Positions 20,856 through 33,700 of a DNA stretch of 64,000 nucleotides are shown piece after piece. Position 1 is the stretch's first letter. Each line of letters begins with the position of its first letter. Both the position numbers and the translations under genes were made by a program. The notes beneath the pieces are model-generated. The model did not search any database, had not been told where the DNA came from, and saw only the letters and a program-made list of their open reading frames with translations. Origin of the DNA: Musa acuminata AAA Group (taxonomy: Eukaryota > Streptophyta > Magnoliopsida > Zingiberales > Musaceae); NCBI RefSeq assembly GCF_036884655.1, contig NC_088354.1, forward strand, positions 18,278,501 through 18,342,500, given 5' to 3'.

Positions 20856-23785
20856 TGCTTTCATGATGTATTTTCTCTTTTAGCTTAGAATTAATTTTCT
20901 TAAAAATTACATGTTTAAAAAAAAAAATTATGATCATGCTAAGTAATTTCGAAAATGATAATATTGCATATTTTATGATAAACAAATAAAATGATCTTGA
21001 TTGAAAATATGAAATCATGGTTAAGAAGTAATAATGTATATTACGTTGATTTCCATTGTTATTTCTCGATTTTGATTAAAAAATCATGTTTGATTTGAAG
21101 AAATGCATAATGATGTAATATTAAATATTTTGATTAACAATTTTATGCATGAGATTTTAAGCTATACATGATGATAAGCACGTGTTATTTTCATGAATGT
21201 ATTTGAAAAACTATGGCAAAAATGTGCTCGAATGCATGAACTTGTTAAGATTGTTTTTCGGACTTTCTTGATTCAATGTTCAAATCACTTAATTGTCATG
21301 ATGATTTTACTCTATTACATGCCTTAATAACATGTTTGAAATTATGTGTTTTGGATACAAAAATTTTTATGATCATGAGCATGTTTTATCTTCATGATTG
21401 AACTTGAAAATCTATAGCAAAATCTTGTCCGAATGCATGAAAGTGTTAATTTCATTTTCGGATTCGCTTAACAATTGGTATCCTAACAATCGGATTTTCT
21501 CATACACTTATTATATGAAAAATATTTTTCTGAAATGGATTTGATGAAATGATTTTTGCCTATAAATTCCATCTTGAAATATGGATGATAGTGTTTTTAC
21601 TTGCAAAGATTTGTTTCACATACATGTCTCCTATGATTCATCTGTAGAGAAAGAATTTATAAATCATAATACAATGAGATTTCTTATGCAAAAATAAAGT
21701 GCTTTTGTAATTTTTTGCTAAAGAAAATAATTATTAAAATCATGATCTTGATAATTATAACATGAAGTTCTTTATAAATCAAGATCGTTCATTATGCTCC
21801 CTACATTTATCAAAAAAGAATTCTTCAAATGAAGTGTAACTTGTTTTTTGATTTCTCAGAATTCAATGGAGTGTCATATTGATATCTTGATACTTGGAAT
21901 ATTTTAAAATGTGATCTTGATAAGAATGTTTCAAGTTGCTCTTTGTGCTATATCTTTTCAAATGAATCATGAGCCTTGATATCATATATTTCATAATATA
22001 GAAATAACAAGATTTCTTTGCCTTGTATGTCTTGTGTGATGATTGTATATCAATTTGCTTTATTAAGAATTATATGAATCTTGATCGTGAACTTGTTAAG
22101 AAGAATTTTAATGAACCATGAATCATATCTTTGGTATTCACGAATTGATCCTCATTGATATGATAAATTATCATCTCATGATATATCGCATAATTATATC
22201 ATGCTTTGCGATTGTATCATGTGATCTTTGCTGAATTTTCATATTGATATTCTTCATGACATGATTTCTTTGCATTGTTGTCTTGTATGCTTCATGTGAT
22301 AATATGAATACATGAAACACTTATGATATGATTTTTATGCAATTCCTTGTATTCATGAAATGTTTATCTCATCACCTAATAATTCTTCTTGATATTCCTT
22401 ATGTGATGATAAGAATACATGAAATATTCATTAATTTGTTTTGATGTATACAAATAAGAAGTTTCGATCATGTATGGTAGGATGTAATTTGACAAATTTG
22501 GTACCATCATGTTGCAAAATAAATGATGATTAGGAATCATGCATTAATGATGATTGTATATTTTATGATTTGGCATGATGCATGCAATGATGAAATATTC
22601 ATGAATTTGAAATGATGCATGCAATACTTATGACAATGATGTACATGATGTATTGCATATGATATGTATCATGAATGCTTTAAATGATGAATGTTTGGTA
22701 TCATGATCAACATGTTGATAAATGCTTAAAAATTTTAATGTTTGAGTATCATGTATGATATACCCATTAATGATGATTGATTTATTTTTCGGTATCGTGC
22801 ATGAAAAATAAGGTTTTTGAAATTGTATATGTTTTAATTTGAATATATAATGATGCACAAATTTAATTTTCGGTCTTCCCTTCTTTTGACAATGACAAAG
22901 GGGGAGCAAGAATTTCTAGCGTGGACATCATGAAAAGAGGCAAACTAGCTAGCTTACACAATTCAAGATGAAAGCAAAAATTACACTCCTCTAAAGAGAA
23001 AATGCAAATGTAACACTTGCCAAATTGTTTGCTTGCCTCATGTAAAACATTATCTCTTGCTAGTTTGGCATTTTGCTAGCTTGCACTTTGCAAAGAAAGC
23101 AAAAATGACACTTCTCAAAAGAGAAGAAAGAGCTTGTTATCTTGAACATCACAAGCTTGCCAAACAAAAATTGCAAAAGTGCTATCTTGCCTATCTCAAG
23201 AAGCAAAATTGCGAGCTCAAACATTGCAAAGGAAGCAAAAATTTGCTAGCTTGCAACTTGCATATTTCAAGAAGCAAGAGCTGCCTTCTTGAACATCTCT
23301 AAATGGCTAGCTTGCAAGTTCTAAAATGTTGTAACAATGCTAGCTTGCATGCCCTGAAAGTGCTATCTTGTATGCTGTAAAACTTGCATATCTAAAACTT
23401 GATAGCTTGAATGTTCTAAGTATGATGTAACATTTGCTAAATTTTCTGGCTTCAAAACTGCATTATGATAAAACTTGATATTATGTTTTTCATGCAATAA
23501 GTCAAACTAATATTCCAAACACAAGAATAGTTGGACTTCTCCTTTTTGTTGATGACAAAGGGGGAGAAGTATGATGTTATGCATAAGTTTATGCATAAGT
23601 TCATGATGACGTGTTGCAAGTATTCATGATGAATATTGCAATGACTTGAATTCAGTTTGAATTCAAATTCTATCAATATGGCATATTGATAGGGGGAGTT
23701 TGTTTAAACTCTGGAAGTTAAGTTTAACTCCGTCATCAAGTGGTTGTCGTCATCAAGTGGTTGTCATCATCAAAAAGGCGGAGAT
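20856..23785 (+). other. Noncoding internal region of J
   Basis: About 2.9 kb, very AT-rich to 22860 (repeated CATGAT-type sequence), with no pol domain. From 22900 it has repeats of GCTAGCTTGCA and TTGCATAT, polypurine tracts at 22897, 23558 and 23691 and a terminal one (AAAAAGGCGGAGA, about 23772-23784), and the palindrome cluster at 23671-23731. Confidence 0.8.
23671..23731. repeat. Palindrome cluster before the 3' LTR of J
   Basis: Three inverted repeats in 61 bp: TATCAATAT/ATATTGATA around GGC; GTTTAAAC; and GAAGTTAA/TTAACTCC with one mismatch. A polypurine AGGGGGAG lies between the first two. D has the same cluster twice and H keeps the third palindrome. Confidence 0.85.
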
Positions 23786-25880
23786 TGTTGAATCTCGTAT
23801 TTTGATGATGAAACTACTTGATATATGTTTATGATTTAATCTGCGTTTTGAGTGACGCAGGATGCTTCGATCAGGATGAGACAATTAAAGCAGGAAAATC
23901 ATGTTGTGCCGGAGGAACATGTCAGAAGATTGGACGTTGGGCCGGTGGATCGGTCGACGTATCGACAGAAGGCTTCGAGCCGTGGACTCGGGCATCGGGC
24001 CAAGAAGAGCAGGTATTGTGCCAAGGATATCGGAGTTGCGAAGTCAACTGGCCGATGGGGCAATAGGCTGCAGGAAAGGACGATGCGTTGAAGAATCGGA
24101 CGAAGCGTCGAGGGACCAATGACATGCCGGACAACTTGGTTAATTGCTTAAGATTAATTGTCTCAATCGAAGTTTTGTTTTAAGTGTGCAGGATTAACTA
24201 CGATGAAAGTAAGACATGCAGCAGGAGTTGCGCCGGAGTCAAGACAATGATCACGTTGGGAGTTCGAGAGTTCGACGGAAGTTCGGACAATCGTCGGAGG
24301 TTCTACGGGAACAAATCCGAGAAGTCCATGAGCTTGCCAAAGAAGCTTGTCGAAACTCGCCAAGTGGATCGTCGCAAGTCCAGGAGTTTGCCGGAAGTCC
24401 GCAGGAGCATCACCGAGGGTTCATCGGATGATCGACGGAAGTTCGCCGGAAGCTCGTTGGAAGAAGCGATTGACGCACCGGAGCAAGTTGCAGTAAATGT
24501 CTTAGGAAATATCGTAGTTAGCACAATAATTAAGTTGGAAATGGGAGGTGATCCCATTAACTTAATCTTGGGGCAATTAGGCCCTTGAAAAACCCAAATT
24601 GGGCCGAATGGATCAACCCATTCGGACCCTGATTTTTGCCAGGAGGTGCAACCGCCCAAGCCAGGAGGTGGCACCGCCTGGGCTAAGTCTCCGAGTGAGA
24701 TTGGGTGGTGCAACCGCCCCAGCCAGGAGGTGGCACTGCCTGGGCTCAATCTCCGAGCGAGACTGGGTGGTGCAACCTCCCCTGACAGGAGGTGGCACCG
24801 CTTGGGCTTGGTCTCCGAGCACTGGCTGAGCGGTGCAACTGCCTCAGTCAAGAGGTTGCACCGCCTGAGCTCGGTCTTCGAGCTCTGGCAGGAGGTGCAA
24901 CCGCCCCTGACAGGAGGTGGCACCGCCCAGAGGCTCAGTCTTCGAGCTCTGCCAGGCGGTGCAACCGCTCTAGTCAGGAGGTGCAACCGCCTGATCCCGA
25001 AATTCCGGGAATTGACAGTTTTGAGCTCCAAATTTGAATTGGGTTGGGGCCTATAAATACCCCACCCATTCAGCACTGAAATAACATCAACCAACACTGA
25101 AATCCTGATCTTGTTCTGTGATTTTTAGAGCTCAAAATTGTTGTAAAGGCCAAAAGTTCTTCTCCCTCTTTTCTTCCAAGTTCTGAGCTGTAAAGAGAGG
25201 AGAGAAAATTCTGTAAGGTTTGTCTCCTAAGCCCATCAAAAGGAGTGAAACTATAAAAGGGTGGTAGGCCTTCGCCTATTGAAGGAAGGCCTCTAGTTGA
25301 CGTCGGTGACCTCGTCGGTGGAGGAAGCCAAAAGTATAGTAGGTCAAGATTGACCGAACCACTCTAAATCTCGGTTTGCATTTACTTTGAGCATATTATC
25401 TTTACTGCAAACCTCCTCTAAAGTTTACTGCTTTCTGCGCATATACGATCGGGTTTCAAGCTTTGCACTTTCCGAATCAGCGTTTAGACGTAAATCTATT
25501 TTTTCATACGATCATCATATTTCAGTTTGCGTTTACGTTTTGATTTCTATCATAACTGCAAACTGCCTTTATATCCTTGCTTAAACTACATCTCGCCTAA
25601 TCAAGTGATTTACGAATCAGCATTTGGACGTAAATCAGTTTCTTCGTGCGAATATCATATTTCAGTTTGCGCCTACTATCGGATTTGAATCATAACTGTA
25701 AACTGCATTTATATCTTTGCTGCATCTCACTTAAACAAAAGTTAAAGTGATTTACGAATCGGCTTTCTTATCGAAATCACTTTTAACGAACGAACGGAGT
25801 TTTTATCGTAAAAGGTTTTCCGCTGCAATAATTCCACCCCCACCCCCCCCCCCCCCCTTTTAGTGCTCTTGATCCTAACA
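23786..25880 (+). repeat. 3' LTR of J
   Basis: Near-identical to 17752-19845, with TATA box at 25051-25059, GC-rich array at 24638-25000 and C-run at about 25835-25857. Ends CCTAACA, then the CCAAT duplication. Confidence 0.92.
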
Positions 25881-26466
25881 CCAATAAGTTCTTCGAGAGG
25901 AAATGTTTTAAGGTCCTTGGCCTATTGAATGGCCATAACTTTTGGATCCCAACTTTTTAGAAGGGATCTTAAGATTTTAGTTACTAGTTCAAAGTTAGAA
26001 AAACTTTTACTAAGAGTTTTGAGTCCATTAATGACATCCGTGAAATGGGTGTACATGTCTCTGATGGACTCACTTGGTTTCATCCGAAAAAGTTCGTAAG
26101 AATGCATAAGAATATTGATTTTGGAATCTTTAACTTAGCTAGTGCCTTCATGAGTGACCTCAAGAGTTTTCCAAATATCAAAAGCCGAATCACAATTCAA
26201 AATGCGATTAAATTTATTGTTGTCAAGTGCACAGTATAGGCATTCATAGCCTTTGCATTTTGAGAAAATGTCTTCTTCTCCAAATCATTCCAATGGTTCA
26301 TTGGAAGAGAAGACATTTCAAATCCATTTTCTACTATGTGCCATAAATTCAAATCCAAAGAAAGTAAGAAAACTGTCACTCAAGTTTTCTAATAAGTGTA
26401 GTCCGTCCCATTGAAAAAAGGAAAACGAATGAGAGAGCAACCCTCTTGAAGGCCGAAAAGAGTCAT
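25881..26466 (-). pseudogene. Gag of element E, N-terminal part (split by J)
   Basis: Minus-strand copia gag starting at about 26466 (MTLFGLQEG-like) and running to 25881, where J is inserted. Recognisable: DYTYXKT-type segment, WHIVENGFEMSSLP, NDLEKKTFSQNAKAMNA, then YELFRMKPSESIRDMYTHF and NFELVTKILRSL. A stop and frame breaks lie between the two blocks (near 26200 and 25920). The frame resumes at 17751 on the far side of J. Confidence 0.8.
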
Positions 26467-26502
26467 TTCTATTTGGGTGTTAAACCAAAGTAGAAAACTG
26501 TG

Positions 26503-26514
26503 GCTCTGATACCA
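26503..26514 (-). other. Primer binding site of element E
   Basis: GCTCTGATACCA on the plus strand, the complement of TGGTATCAGAGC, two bases from the LTR end at 26517. It fixes E's minus orientation. Confidence 0.9.
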
Positions 26515-26516
26515 AT

Positions 26517-28154
26517 TGTTAGGATCGGAGCGGCACTAAGAGGAGGGGGGGGGGGGGGTGTGGGGGGGGTGAATTAGTGCAGCGGATTAAAACTCATAAG
26601 TTTGAAAATGATTTCGTAAATGCATAGAGATTTCGAGTCAACAATGAATGACTTGGTGAAAGTAGCTCGAGTAAAGTGGAAAGATGAAAACCGGAAGCTT
26701 ACTACTATGTAAATAACGGTTTCAGAAAAGTAAATACTCACACATTCAAGGAACACACCAATTTAAAGTGGTTCGGTCAAAATGACCTATATCCACTTGT
26801 GAAGCCTTCTTCAATGAGGCTCCTAACTTCTACTAGCAAATCACTTTGAAGGGGAAGGACAAACGCCCTTCTTACAACTTTTTACAAGTGGTTCACATTT
26901 TTACAAATTTTTAACGAGAAAGAAGGAGGTGAACACTCAAGCAATTGAAAATAAAACTTGCTAAAGACTTTGCTAAGGCTTTTGTCTCAATCTCTTGCTT
27001 TTCAAATGTTGTATTCTCTGTAGAGAATTGAGGGGTATTTATAGACCCTAAAAGGATTCAAATTTGGGCTCCAAATTTTGAATTCTCTTAGGTTCCCGAT
27101 GCTGGTGGTGCCACCACTTGTTAGTGGTAGTGCCACTGCCTATCAGTGTCTAACACTGACAGTGTACTAGCGGTGCCACCATCGGACCTCTCGGGTGCTG
27201 GGTGGTGCCACCGCCCAGTCCGATGGTACCACCACCCGATCCTCGAGTTTTGGGCGGTGACATCGCCCAGTCCGGCGGTTCCATCGCCCGGTCCTATGGG
27301 TCACTAGATGGGCTTCAAATCTGGCCCAACCTAGGTAATATCAGGCCTAATTGGCCCCTAACTAGGATATTGGATTATCTCTTAATCATAACCCTAATTA
27401 CATGCAAACTATGCAACTAAAAACATAGTTCTAAGTAAGTTTTCAATCGGCAAACGTCGAGTCTCCTTCCGGCGATCTTCCGACGGACTTCCGATTCACC
27501 TTCGGATTTCTTCCGGTGGACTCCCAGCAGGCTCCCGATCTTGTGGCGAGTTCAACAAGGCCGAGCCTTCTCGGTGATCTCCGCGAACCTCCGACGATCT
27601 CTCCGGCGGACTTCTGAAAACTCCGACAAGTCCCCAATTTCTTCTCGATTGGTTCCGGCAGCATCTCCGACAAATCTTCGGACTCTCGAACACCCATCGA
27701 ACTTAACTCCGGTAGACTTATTTTATATCTTCAAGCTATCGTAGTTAATCCTGCACATGTAAAACAAAAGTTCGATCTAGACAATTACTCCTAAGCAATT
27801 AATCAAGTTGTCCGGCATGTCATTGATCCCTCGACACTTCGTCCGATTCTTCGATGCATCGTCCTCTCTTGTGGCCTATTGCCTAATCGGCCAGTTGACT
27901 CCGTAACTCTAATATCCTTGGCGTAATTCCCGCTCTTCTTGGACCGATGCCCGAATCCATGGCCCGAAGCCTTCTGTCGATACGTTGATCGATCCACCGG
28001 CCCGACATCCAATCTTCTGACATGTTCCTCCGACACAATATAATTTTCCTGCTTTAATTGTCTCCTAATCGAAGCATCCTGCGTCACTCAAAAACACAGA
28101 TTAAAACATAAACACATATTGATTGGTTTCATCATCAAAATCCGAGATTCAATA
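26517..28154 (-). repeat. 5' LTR of element E
   Basis: Reads on the minus strand from a slightly changed start (TATTGAATCTCGGATTTTG near 28154) to CGATCCTAACA at 26517; about 1638 bp. TATA box CTATAAATA at 27037-27045 (minus), GGTGGTGCCACC-type array at 27100-27300, G-run (C-run on the element strand) at 26547-26570. The LTR abuts RNase H of element F at 28155. Confidence 0.85.
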
Positions 28155-31140
28155 GTTTCATCCCCAATTCTAAGAATTCTTTCATCTATAACATTTCTTT
28201 GCAAACCTCTATAGCAGCAATATATTCTGCCTCTATGGTGGAGAGATCAATACACCTTTGCAATCTGGATTGCCATGACATAGCTCCCCCTGTAAAAGTA
28301 AGTACATAACATGATGTGGACTTCCTTGTATCTATATCTCTTGCCATATCTACATCTGTGTAACCAATCAACACAGGTGGTCCACCTCTAAAGGTTAAAT
28401 AAACCTTAGAGTATGAGATATCTTAAAATCCACTTCACTGCTGCCTAATGCTCTTTGCTTGGATTTGTAAGAAATCTGCTAGTAACACCAACTACATATG
28501 TGATGTCCGGCCTCGTACATACCATTGCATATATTAAACATTCGACTACTGAAGCATAAGGAACCTTTTGCATTTTCTTCTTCTCCTCATCACTTGACGA
28601 ACTCTGTTCCGAGTACAACTCGAAGTGACCTACAAGTGGAGAACCAACTGGTTTTGCATTGCTCATACCGAATCTTTCCAATACATTCTCGATGTATTTC
28701 TCCTGTGACAACCAAATCTTCTTATTTTTCCTGTCACGGGAAATCTGCATGTCCAATATTTGCTTTGCTAGCCTCATATCCTTCATTGCAAAAGACTCAC
28801 TCAGTTCCTTCTTCAACTTGTCAATTGTAGACATATCTTTCCCAAAAATAAGTATGTCATCAACATAAAGTAAGAGAACAATAAAATTCTCACCAAACCA
28901 TTTGATGTACACACAATGATCTGAAGCCGTTCTTTTGTATCCATTTTCTGTCATAAATGAATCAAACTTTCTGTACCACTGTCTTAGAGCTTGCTTTAGC
29001 CCATACAAATTCTTCCTCAACTTACAGATAAAGTTCTCTTTACCTTTGACTTTGAAGCCTTCTGGTTGCACCATATAATTTATTTCTTCTAATTCACCAT
29101 GAAGGAAAGCTATCTTCACATCTAACTGCTCAACCTCCAAGTTCTGGCTAGTATCAATACTAAGAGCAACACGAATAGAATTTAACAATAGGAGAAAAAA
29201 TATCTTCAAAGTCAATACCTTTCTTTTAACCAAAGCCTTTCATAACCAATCTAGCTTTGTACTTTGGTTGAGAATAATATTCTTGAGTCTTCAACATGAA
29301 AACTCACTTGTTCTTCAAGGCCTTTATTCCATTTGGTAATAGTACCAAATCATAAGTGTGGTTCTTCTGAAGAGCATCCATCTCTTTCTGGATAGCAACT
29401 AACCACTTCTCTTTTTGCTCACTTTCAACTGCTTCCTGGTAACTCTCTAGTTCACTTGCATCAGTAAGCATCATATACTCATCTGTAGAGTATCTTTTGG
29501 AAGGTTGATATTGTCTAGAAGATCTTCTCAATTGAGGTTCTGCGGGAAGTTGCTCTCCAACTTCTTCTTGCTCAACATGTCCTGTAAGTAGATCAACATC
29601 AGGCTATACACCATCTTCCTGCACATCTCCCCCATCACCCTAATATACTGGAGGAGTAACTGAGTCACAATATGCTAATCCTTCTGCATAAGTCTTGGCT
29701 GGTGCCTTCTTTAAATCCTCAAAGGTTTGATCCTCAAAGAAGACTACATCTCTGCTTATAAACACCTTCTGTTTTTATGGATCCCAAAGCCTGTAACCAA
29801 AATGATCATGTGAGTAGCCAAGAAAAAATACATTCTTTAGTCATACCATCCAACTTTGACCTCTCATTGTTTGGAACATATGCAAATGCACGACAATCAA
29901 ACACTCTCAAATGCTTGTAGAAAATATCTTTCACTGACCATACATGCTCTGTAACATCAACATCTAGGGTTGTACAATGTGACAAGTTGATTACATCAAC
30001 TGCAGTCCTCAAAGCCTTATCCTAAAACTTTTTGGGTAGCTTGGCCTGTAAAAGTATATATTTGATCTTTTCCATAATCGTGCGGTTCATCCTCTCTGCA
30101 ATAGCATTATGCTGAGGTGTACCAGGAACTGTTATCTCATGTTGGATGTCATGTGACCTGCAATAATCATTAAACAATCTTGTATACTCATCACCATTAT
30201 CTGATTTTATGCATTTCAATTGCCTTTCTGTCTCTCTTTCAACCCTGGCATGAAATTCTTTGAAGACATTAATAACCTGAGCTTTGGTCTTCAAAGCATA
30301 GGCCCAAACTTTCCTAGAAAAAATATCTATAAAAGTGATAAAATAAAGTATACCACTGATACCAGGAACATCAATAGATCCACTAGGAGTTTTTATCCTC
30401 AAATGACCATATACATCTGTATAAACATGGTCTAAGACATGCATTTTTCTAGACAAAGCAGGACTAGCAAATGAAACTCTATGTTGTTTACTAGTCAAAC
30501 AATTAATACAAGGGTTCAAATGTGTACCTTTGAGGTCTGGCAATATCTCTCTCTTGGAAAGAGCTTGCAGCCCATTCTCGCTCATGTGCCCTAGTTGCCT
30601 ATGCCATAACACCATGCTGAAGTCTTTTTCTATAGTATTTAACTGCTCACCATAAGCTTTAGCCTACAACCTGTACAAAGTATGATATTTCTTTCCACTA
30701 GCTATAACAAGAGAACCCTTACTGAGCTTCCATTGCCCTTTGTAAAATCTACTGTCATAGTCTTCCTTATCTAGTCTTCCAACTAAAATTAAATTCAGCC
30801 TCAAGTCAACCACATGCCTCACATTCTTAAGCACCAACTTGCAGCCAATGTTGGTCTTTAAATGGATATCACTCATGCTAATGATGTCTGTTGTGCCATA
30901 GTTGCCCATCTTGCCAACACCAAAATTTTCAAACCTGTATGTAGCAAAAAACTCCCTCCGTGGTGTAGCATGATAAGAAGCATCTGTGTCAATCACCCAC
31001 TCAAGATTCTAACATACAAAAAAAAATATCATCAAAAGGAGATAAAATCAAATAATTACCACCCTGCACTATAGCTGTAGTATTATCCTTTGACTTTGTC
31101 GACTCCACTTCTTTTCCCTTTTTCTTGTTCTTCTTAGGTT
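28155..31140 (-). pseudogene. Pol of Tnt1/Tork-like copia element F
   Basis: Minus-strand pol. Order from 31140 down: protease near 30990 (IDTDASYHATP, where DTGAS is expected); GAG-pre-integrase (LWHRQLGHMSENGLQALSK, 30608); integrase (YTDVYGHLRIKTPSGS, 30430; CIKSDNGDEYTRLF, 30210; GTPQHNAIAERMNRTI, 30125); RT (RRSSRQYQPSKRYSTDEY, 29525; QLDVKIAFLHGELEE, 29125; YVDDILIFG, 28870-28845); RNase H (YTDVDMARDIDTRKSTS, 28360). Breaks lie near 30020, 29810, 29300 and 29240. It ends inside RNase H at 28155 against the LTR of E, so its 3' LTR is missing. RT and RNase H motifs are closest to the Tnt1/Tork group, judged by recognition only. Confidence 0.85.
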
Positions 31141-31460
31141 ACTTACATTGATTCTTGTAATGTCCTTTCTCACCACAATTATAGCAAACAATATATTTTC
31201 TTGATCTTGAATTGATTCTACCCATACGTGAACTACTTCTAGACTTTGACATTCCTCTGTTCTCTAAGATAAGTGCATGTAAGAGATGTTGCTGAATTCT
31301 TTCTTCTTAACTCCTCATTCAACAAACTGTTTATTACTTGACTCATAGTGACAACACCATCTGTCGTAGAATTACTAAGAGAAACCACTAGTGTCTTCCA
31401 ACTTTTTGGCAATGAAATGAGAAGTAAGAATGCCTGCAACTCATCATCAAGAGACATTTT
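31141..31460 (-). pseudogene. Gag C-terminal part of element F
   Basis: Minus strand from 31460: MSLDDELQAFLLLISLPKSW and TTDGVVTMSQVINSLLNEEL are copia gag segments. A frame break near 31240 is followed by an intact CCHC zinc knuckle (CYNCGEKGHYKNQC) at about 31190-31150. The N-terminal half lies at 39954-40339, displaced by element D. Confidence 0.8.
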
Positions 31461-32648
31461 TGTTGAATCTCGTGTTTTGATGATGAAGCTACTTGATATA
31501 TGTTTATGATTTAATCTGCGTTTTGAGTGATGCAGGATGCCTCGATCAGGATGAGACAGTTAAAGCAGGAACATCATGTTGTGCCGGAGGAACATGTCAG
31601 AAGATTGGACGTCGGGCCGGTGGATCGGTTGACGTATCGACAGAAGGCTTCGGGTCGTGGACTCGGGCATCGGGCCAAGAAGAGCGGGTATTGTGCCAAT
31701 GATATCGGAGTTGCGGAGTCAACTGGCCGATTGGGCAATAGGCTGCAGGAAAGGACGATGCGCCGAAGAATCGGATGAAGCGTCGAGGGACCAATGACAT
31801 GCCGGACAACTTGGTTAATTGCTTAGGATTAATTGTCTCGATCGAAGTTTTTGTTTTAAGTGTGCAGGATTAACTACGATGAAAGTTAGACAAGCAGCAG
31901 GAGTTGCGCCGGAGTCAAGTTCATGATCACGTTGGGAGTTCGAGAGTTCGACGGAAGTTCGGACGGTCGTCGGAGGTTCTGCGAGAACAGATCCGAGAAG
32001 TCCAGAAGCTTGCCAAGCGAAGCTCGTCGGAACTTGCCAAGTGGATCGTCGTAAAGTCCAGGAGTTTGCCGGAAGTCCGCAGGAGCATCACCGAGGGTTC
32101 ATCGGATGATCGACGGAAGTTTGCCGGAAACTCGCCGGAAGAAGCGATTGACGCACCGAAGCAAAGCTGCAGAAATTGTCTTAGATCTAATCGTAGTTAG
32201 CACGTTGATTAAGTTGAAAAATGGGAGGTGATCCCATTAGCTTAATCTTAGGGCAATTGGGACCCTGAAAGACTGAAATTGGGCCGAATGGAGCTAACCA
32301 TTCGGACCCTGATTGCACCAGGAGGTGCAACCGCCTGGGCTAAGCCTCCCAGCGAGACTGGGCGGTGCAACCTCCCCAGCCAGGAGGGGAGGTTGCACCG
32401 CCTAAGCTCAGTCTTCGAGCAAGACTGGGCGGTGCAACCTCCCTGATAGAGAGGTGGCACCGCCTGAGCTCAGTCTTCGAGCTCTGGTAGAGAGGTGCAA
32501 CCGCCTCAGTCAAGAGGTGGCACCGCCTGGGCTCAGTCTTCGAGCTCTGCCAGGCGGTGCAACCTCTCCAATCAAGAGGTGCAACCGCTTGATCCCGGAA
32601 TTCCGGGATTTGATCGTTTTGAGCTCCAAATTTGAATTGGATTGGGGC

Positions 32649-32657
32649 CTATAAATA
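32649..32657 (+). promoter_or_regulatory. TATA box in the 5' LTR of D
   Basis: CTATAAATA in GGGGCCTATAAATACCCC, directly downstream of the GC-rich repeat array; probable promoter for the gag mRNA and genomic RNA. Confidence 0.75.
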
Positions 32658-33403
32658 CCCCACCCATTCAGCACTGAAAAGATATAGATCCACACCGAAT
32701 TCTTGATCTTTTCAGTGATTCTAAGAGCTCAAATTTGTGTAAAGTCCTAAAGTTCTCCTCTTTTCTGTTCTTCAAGTCTTGAGTTGTAAAGAGAGGAGAG
32801 AAAGGATCTGTAAGGGTTGTCTCCTGAGCCCGTCAAAAGGAGAGAAACTGTAAAAGGGCAGTTGGCCTTCGCCCATTGAAGGAAGGCCCCTAGTTGACGT
32901 CGGTGACCTCGCAGATGGAGGAAGCCAAAAGTGGAGTAGGTCAAGACTGACTGAACCACTCTAAATCTCTGGTTTGCGTTTATTTTGAGCACTTTATCAT
33001 TACTGCAAACCTCCTACATAGCTACTGCTCTCTGCGCTTTTACGAACAAGCTTCTAAGTTCTAATCTTTCCGAATCTGCATTCAGACGTCAAAAGGTGTT
33101 TTCGTACGATCTTTACATTGCAGCTTACATTTACGTCTTGAATCTGTTTATAACTGCGAACTGTCTTCTGCGCTTTTACGAACGAGTTTCTTTGCAGTTT
33201 ACATTTACATTTTGATTCTATTTATAACTACAAACTGTCTTCTGCAATTTTACCAACGAGTTTCAACATTTAGACGTAAAACTGCATTTAGACGTAAATC
33301 GACTTTCCTCGCACAATCATCATATTTCAGTTTACGTTTACGTCTTGATTTCAATTGCATACTGCCTTCTGCGAATATACAAACGAGTTTCAAAGTTCAG
33401 ACG

Positions 33404-33700
33404 TAAATCTACGTTTAAGACGTAAATATGCGTTTAGACGTAAATCTGCGTTTAGACGTAAATCTGCTTTTTGTAGATTACTTTCTGAGCTGTACAATAG
33501 CAGCACATTGTCTTTATACTTCTGCTTAAACTGCGCTTAGACGCAAACTGTGTTTAGACGCAAACTGCGCTTAGACGCAATCTGCGCTTAGACGCAAACT
33601 GCGCTTAGACGCAATCTGAGTTTAGACGCAATCTGCATTTAGACGCAAACTGCGTTTAGACGCTAACTGTGTTTAAACGTAAACTGCACTTAATCATAAG
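33404..33700. repeat. 18-bp tandem repeats in the LTR of D
   Basis: About 14 units close to CTGCGTTTAGACGTAAAT or CTGCGCTTAGACGCAAA, partly interrupted at 33465-33530. Each has a TTTAGACG/CGTAAAT core. The same array is at 39520-39815 in the 3' LTR; J's LTRs have only scattered single units. Confidence 0.85.

Larger units (their letters stand above)
17752..25880 (+). mobile_element. Complete gag-only Sirevirus-type retrotransposon J
   Basis: 8129 bp bounded by two LTRs of almost equal length (2094 and 2095 bp) and by the 5-bp direct repeat CCAAT at 17747-17751 and 25881-25885, the expected target-site duplication. Internal region: primer site, gag (19896-20855), then about 2.9 kb of noncoding AT-rich DNA with repeated polypurine tracts and palindromes. 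There is no protease, integrase or RT, so it is non-autonomous; plant elements of this design are known as TR-GAGs. It sits inside the gag of element E, facing the other way. The very similar LTRs suggest a fairly recent insertion. Confidence 0.92.

Noticed and set aside
33404..33700. CRISPR-like array (18-bp repeats)
   Set aside because: Units are directly abutting with no spacers, they sit in a plant LTR, and both LTRs carry them.
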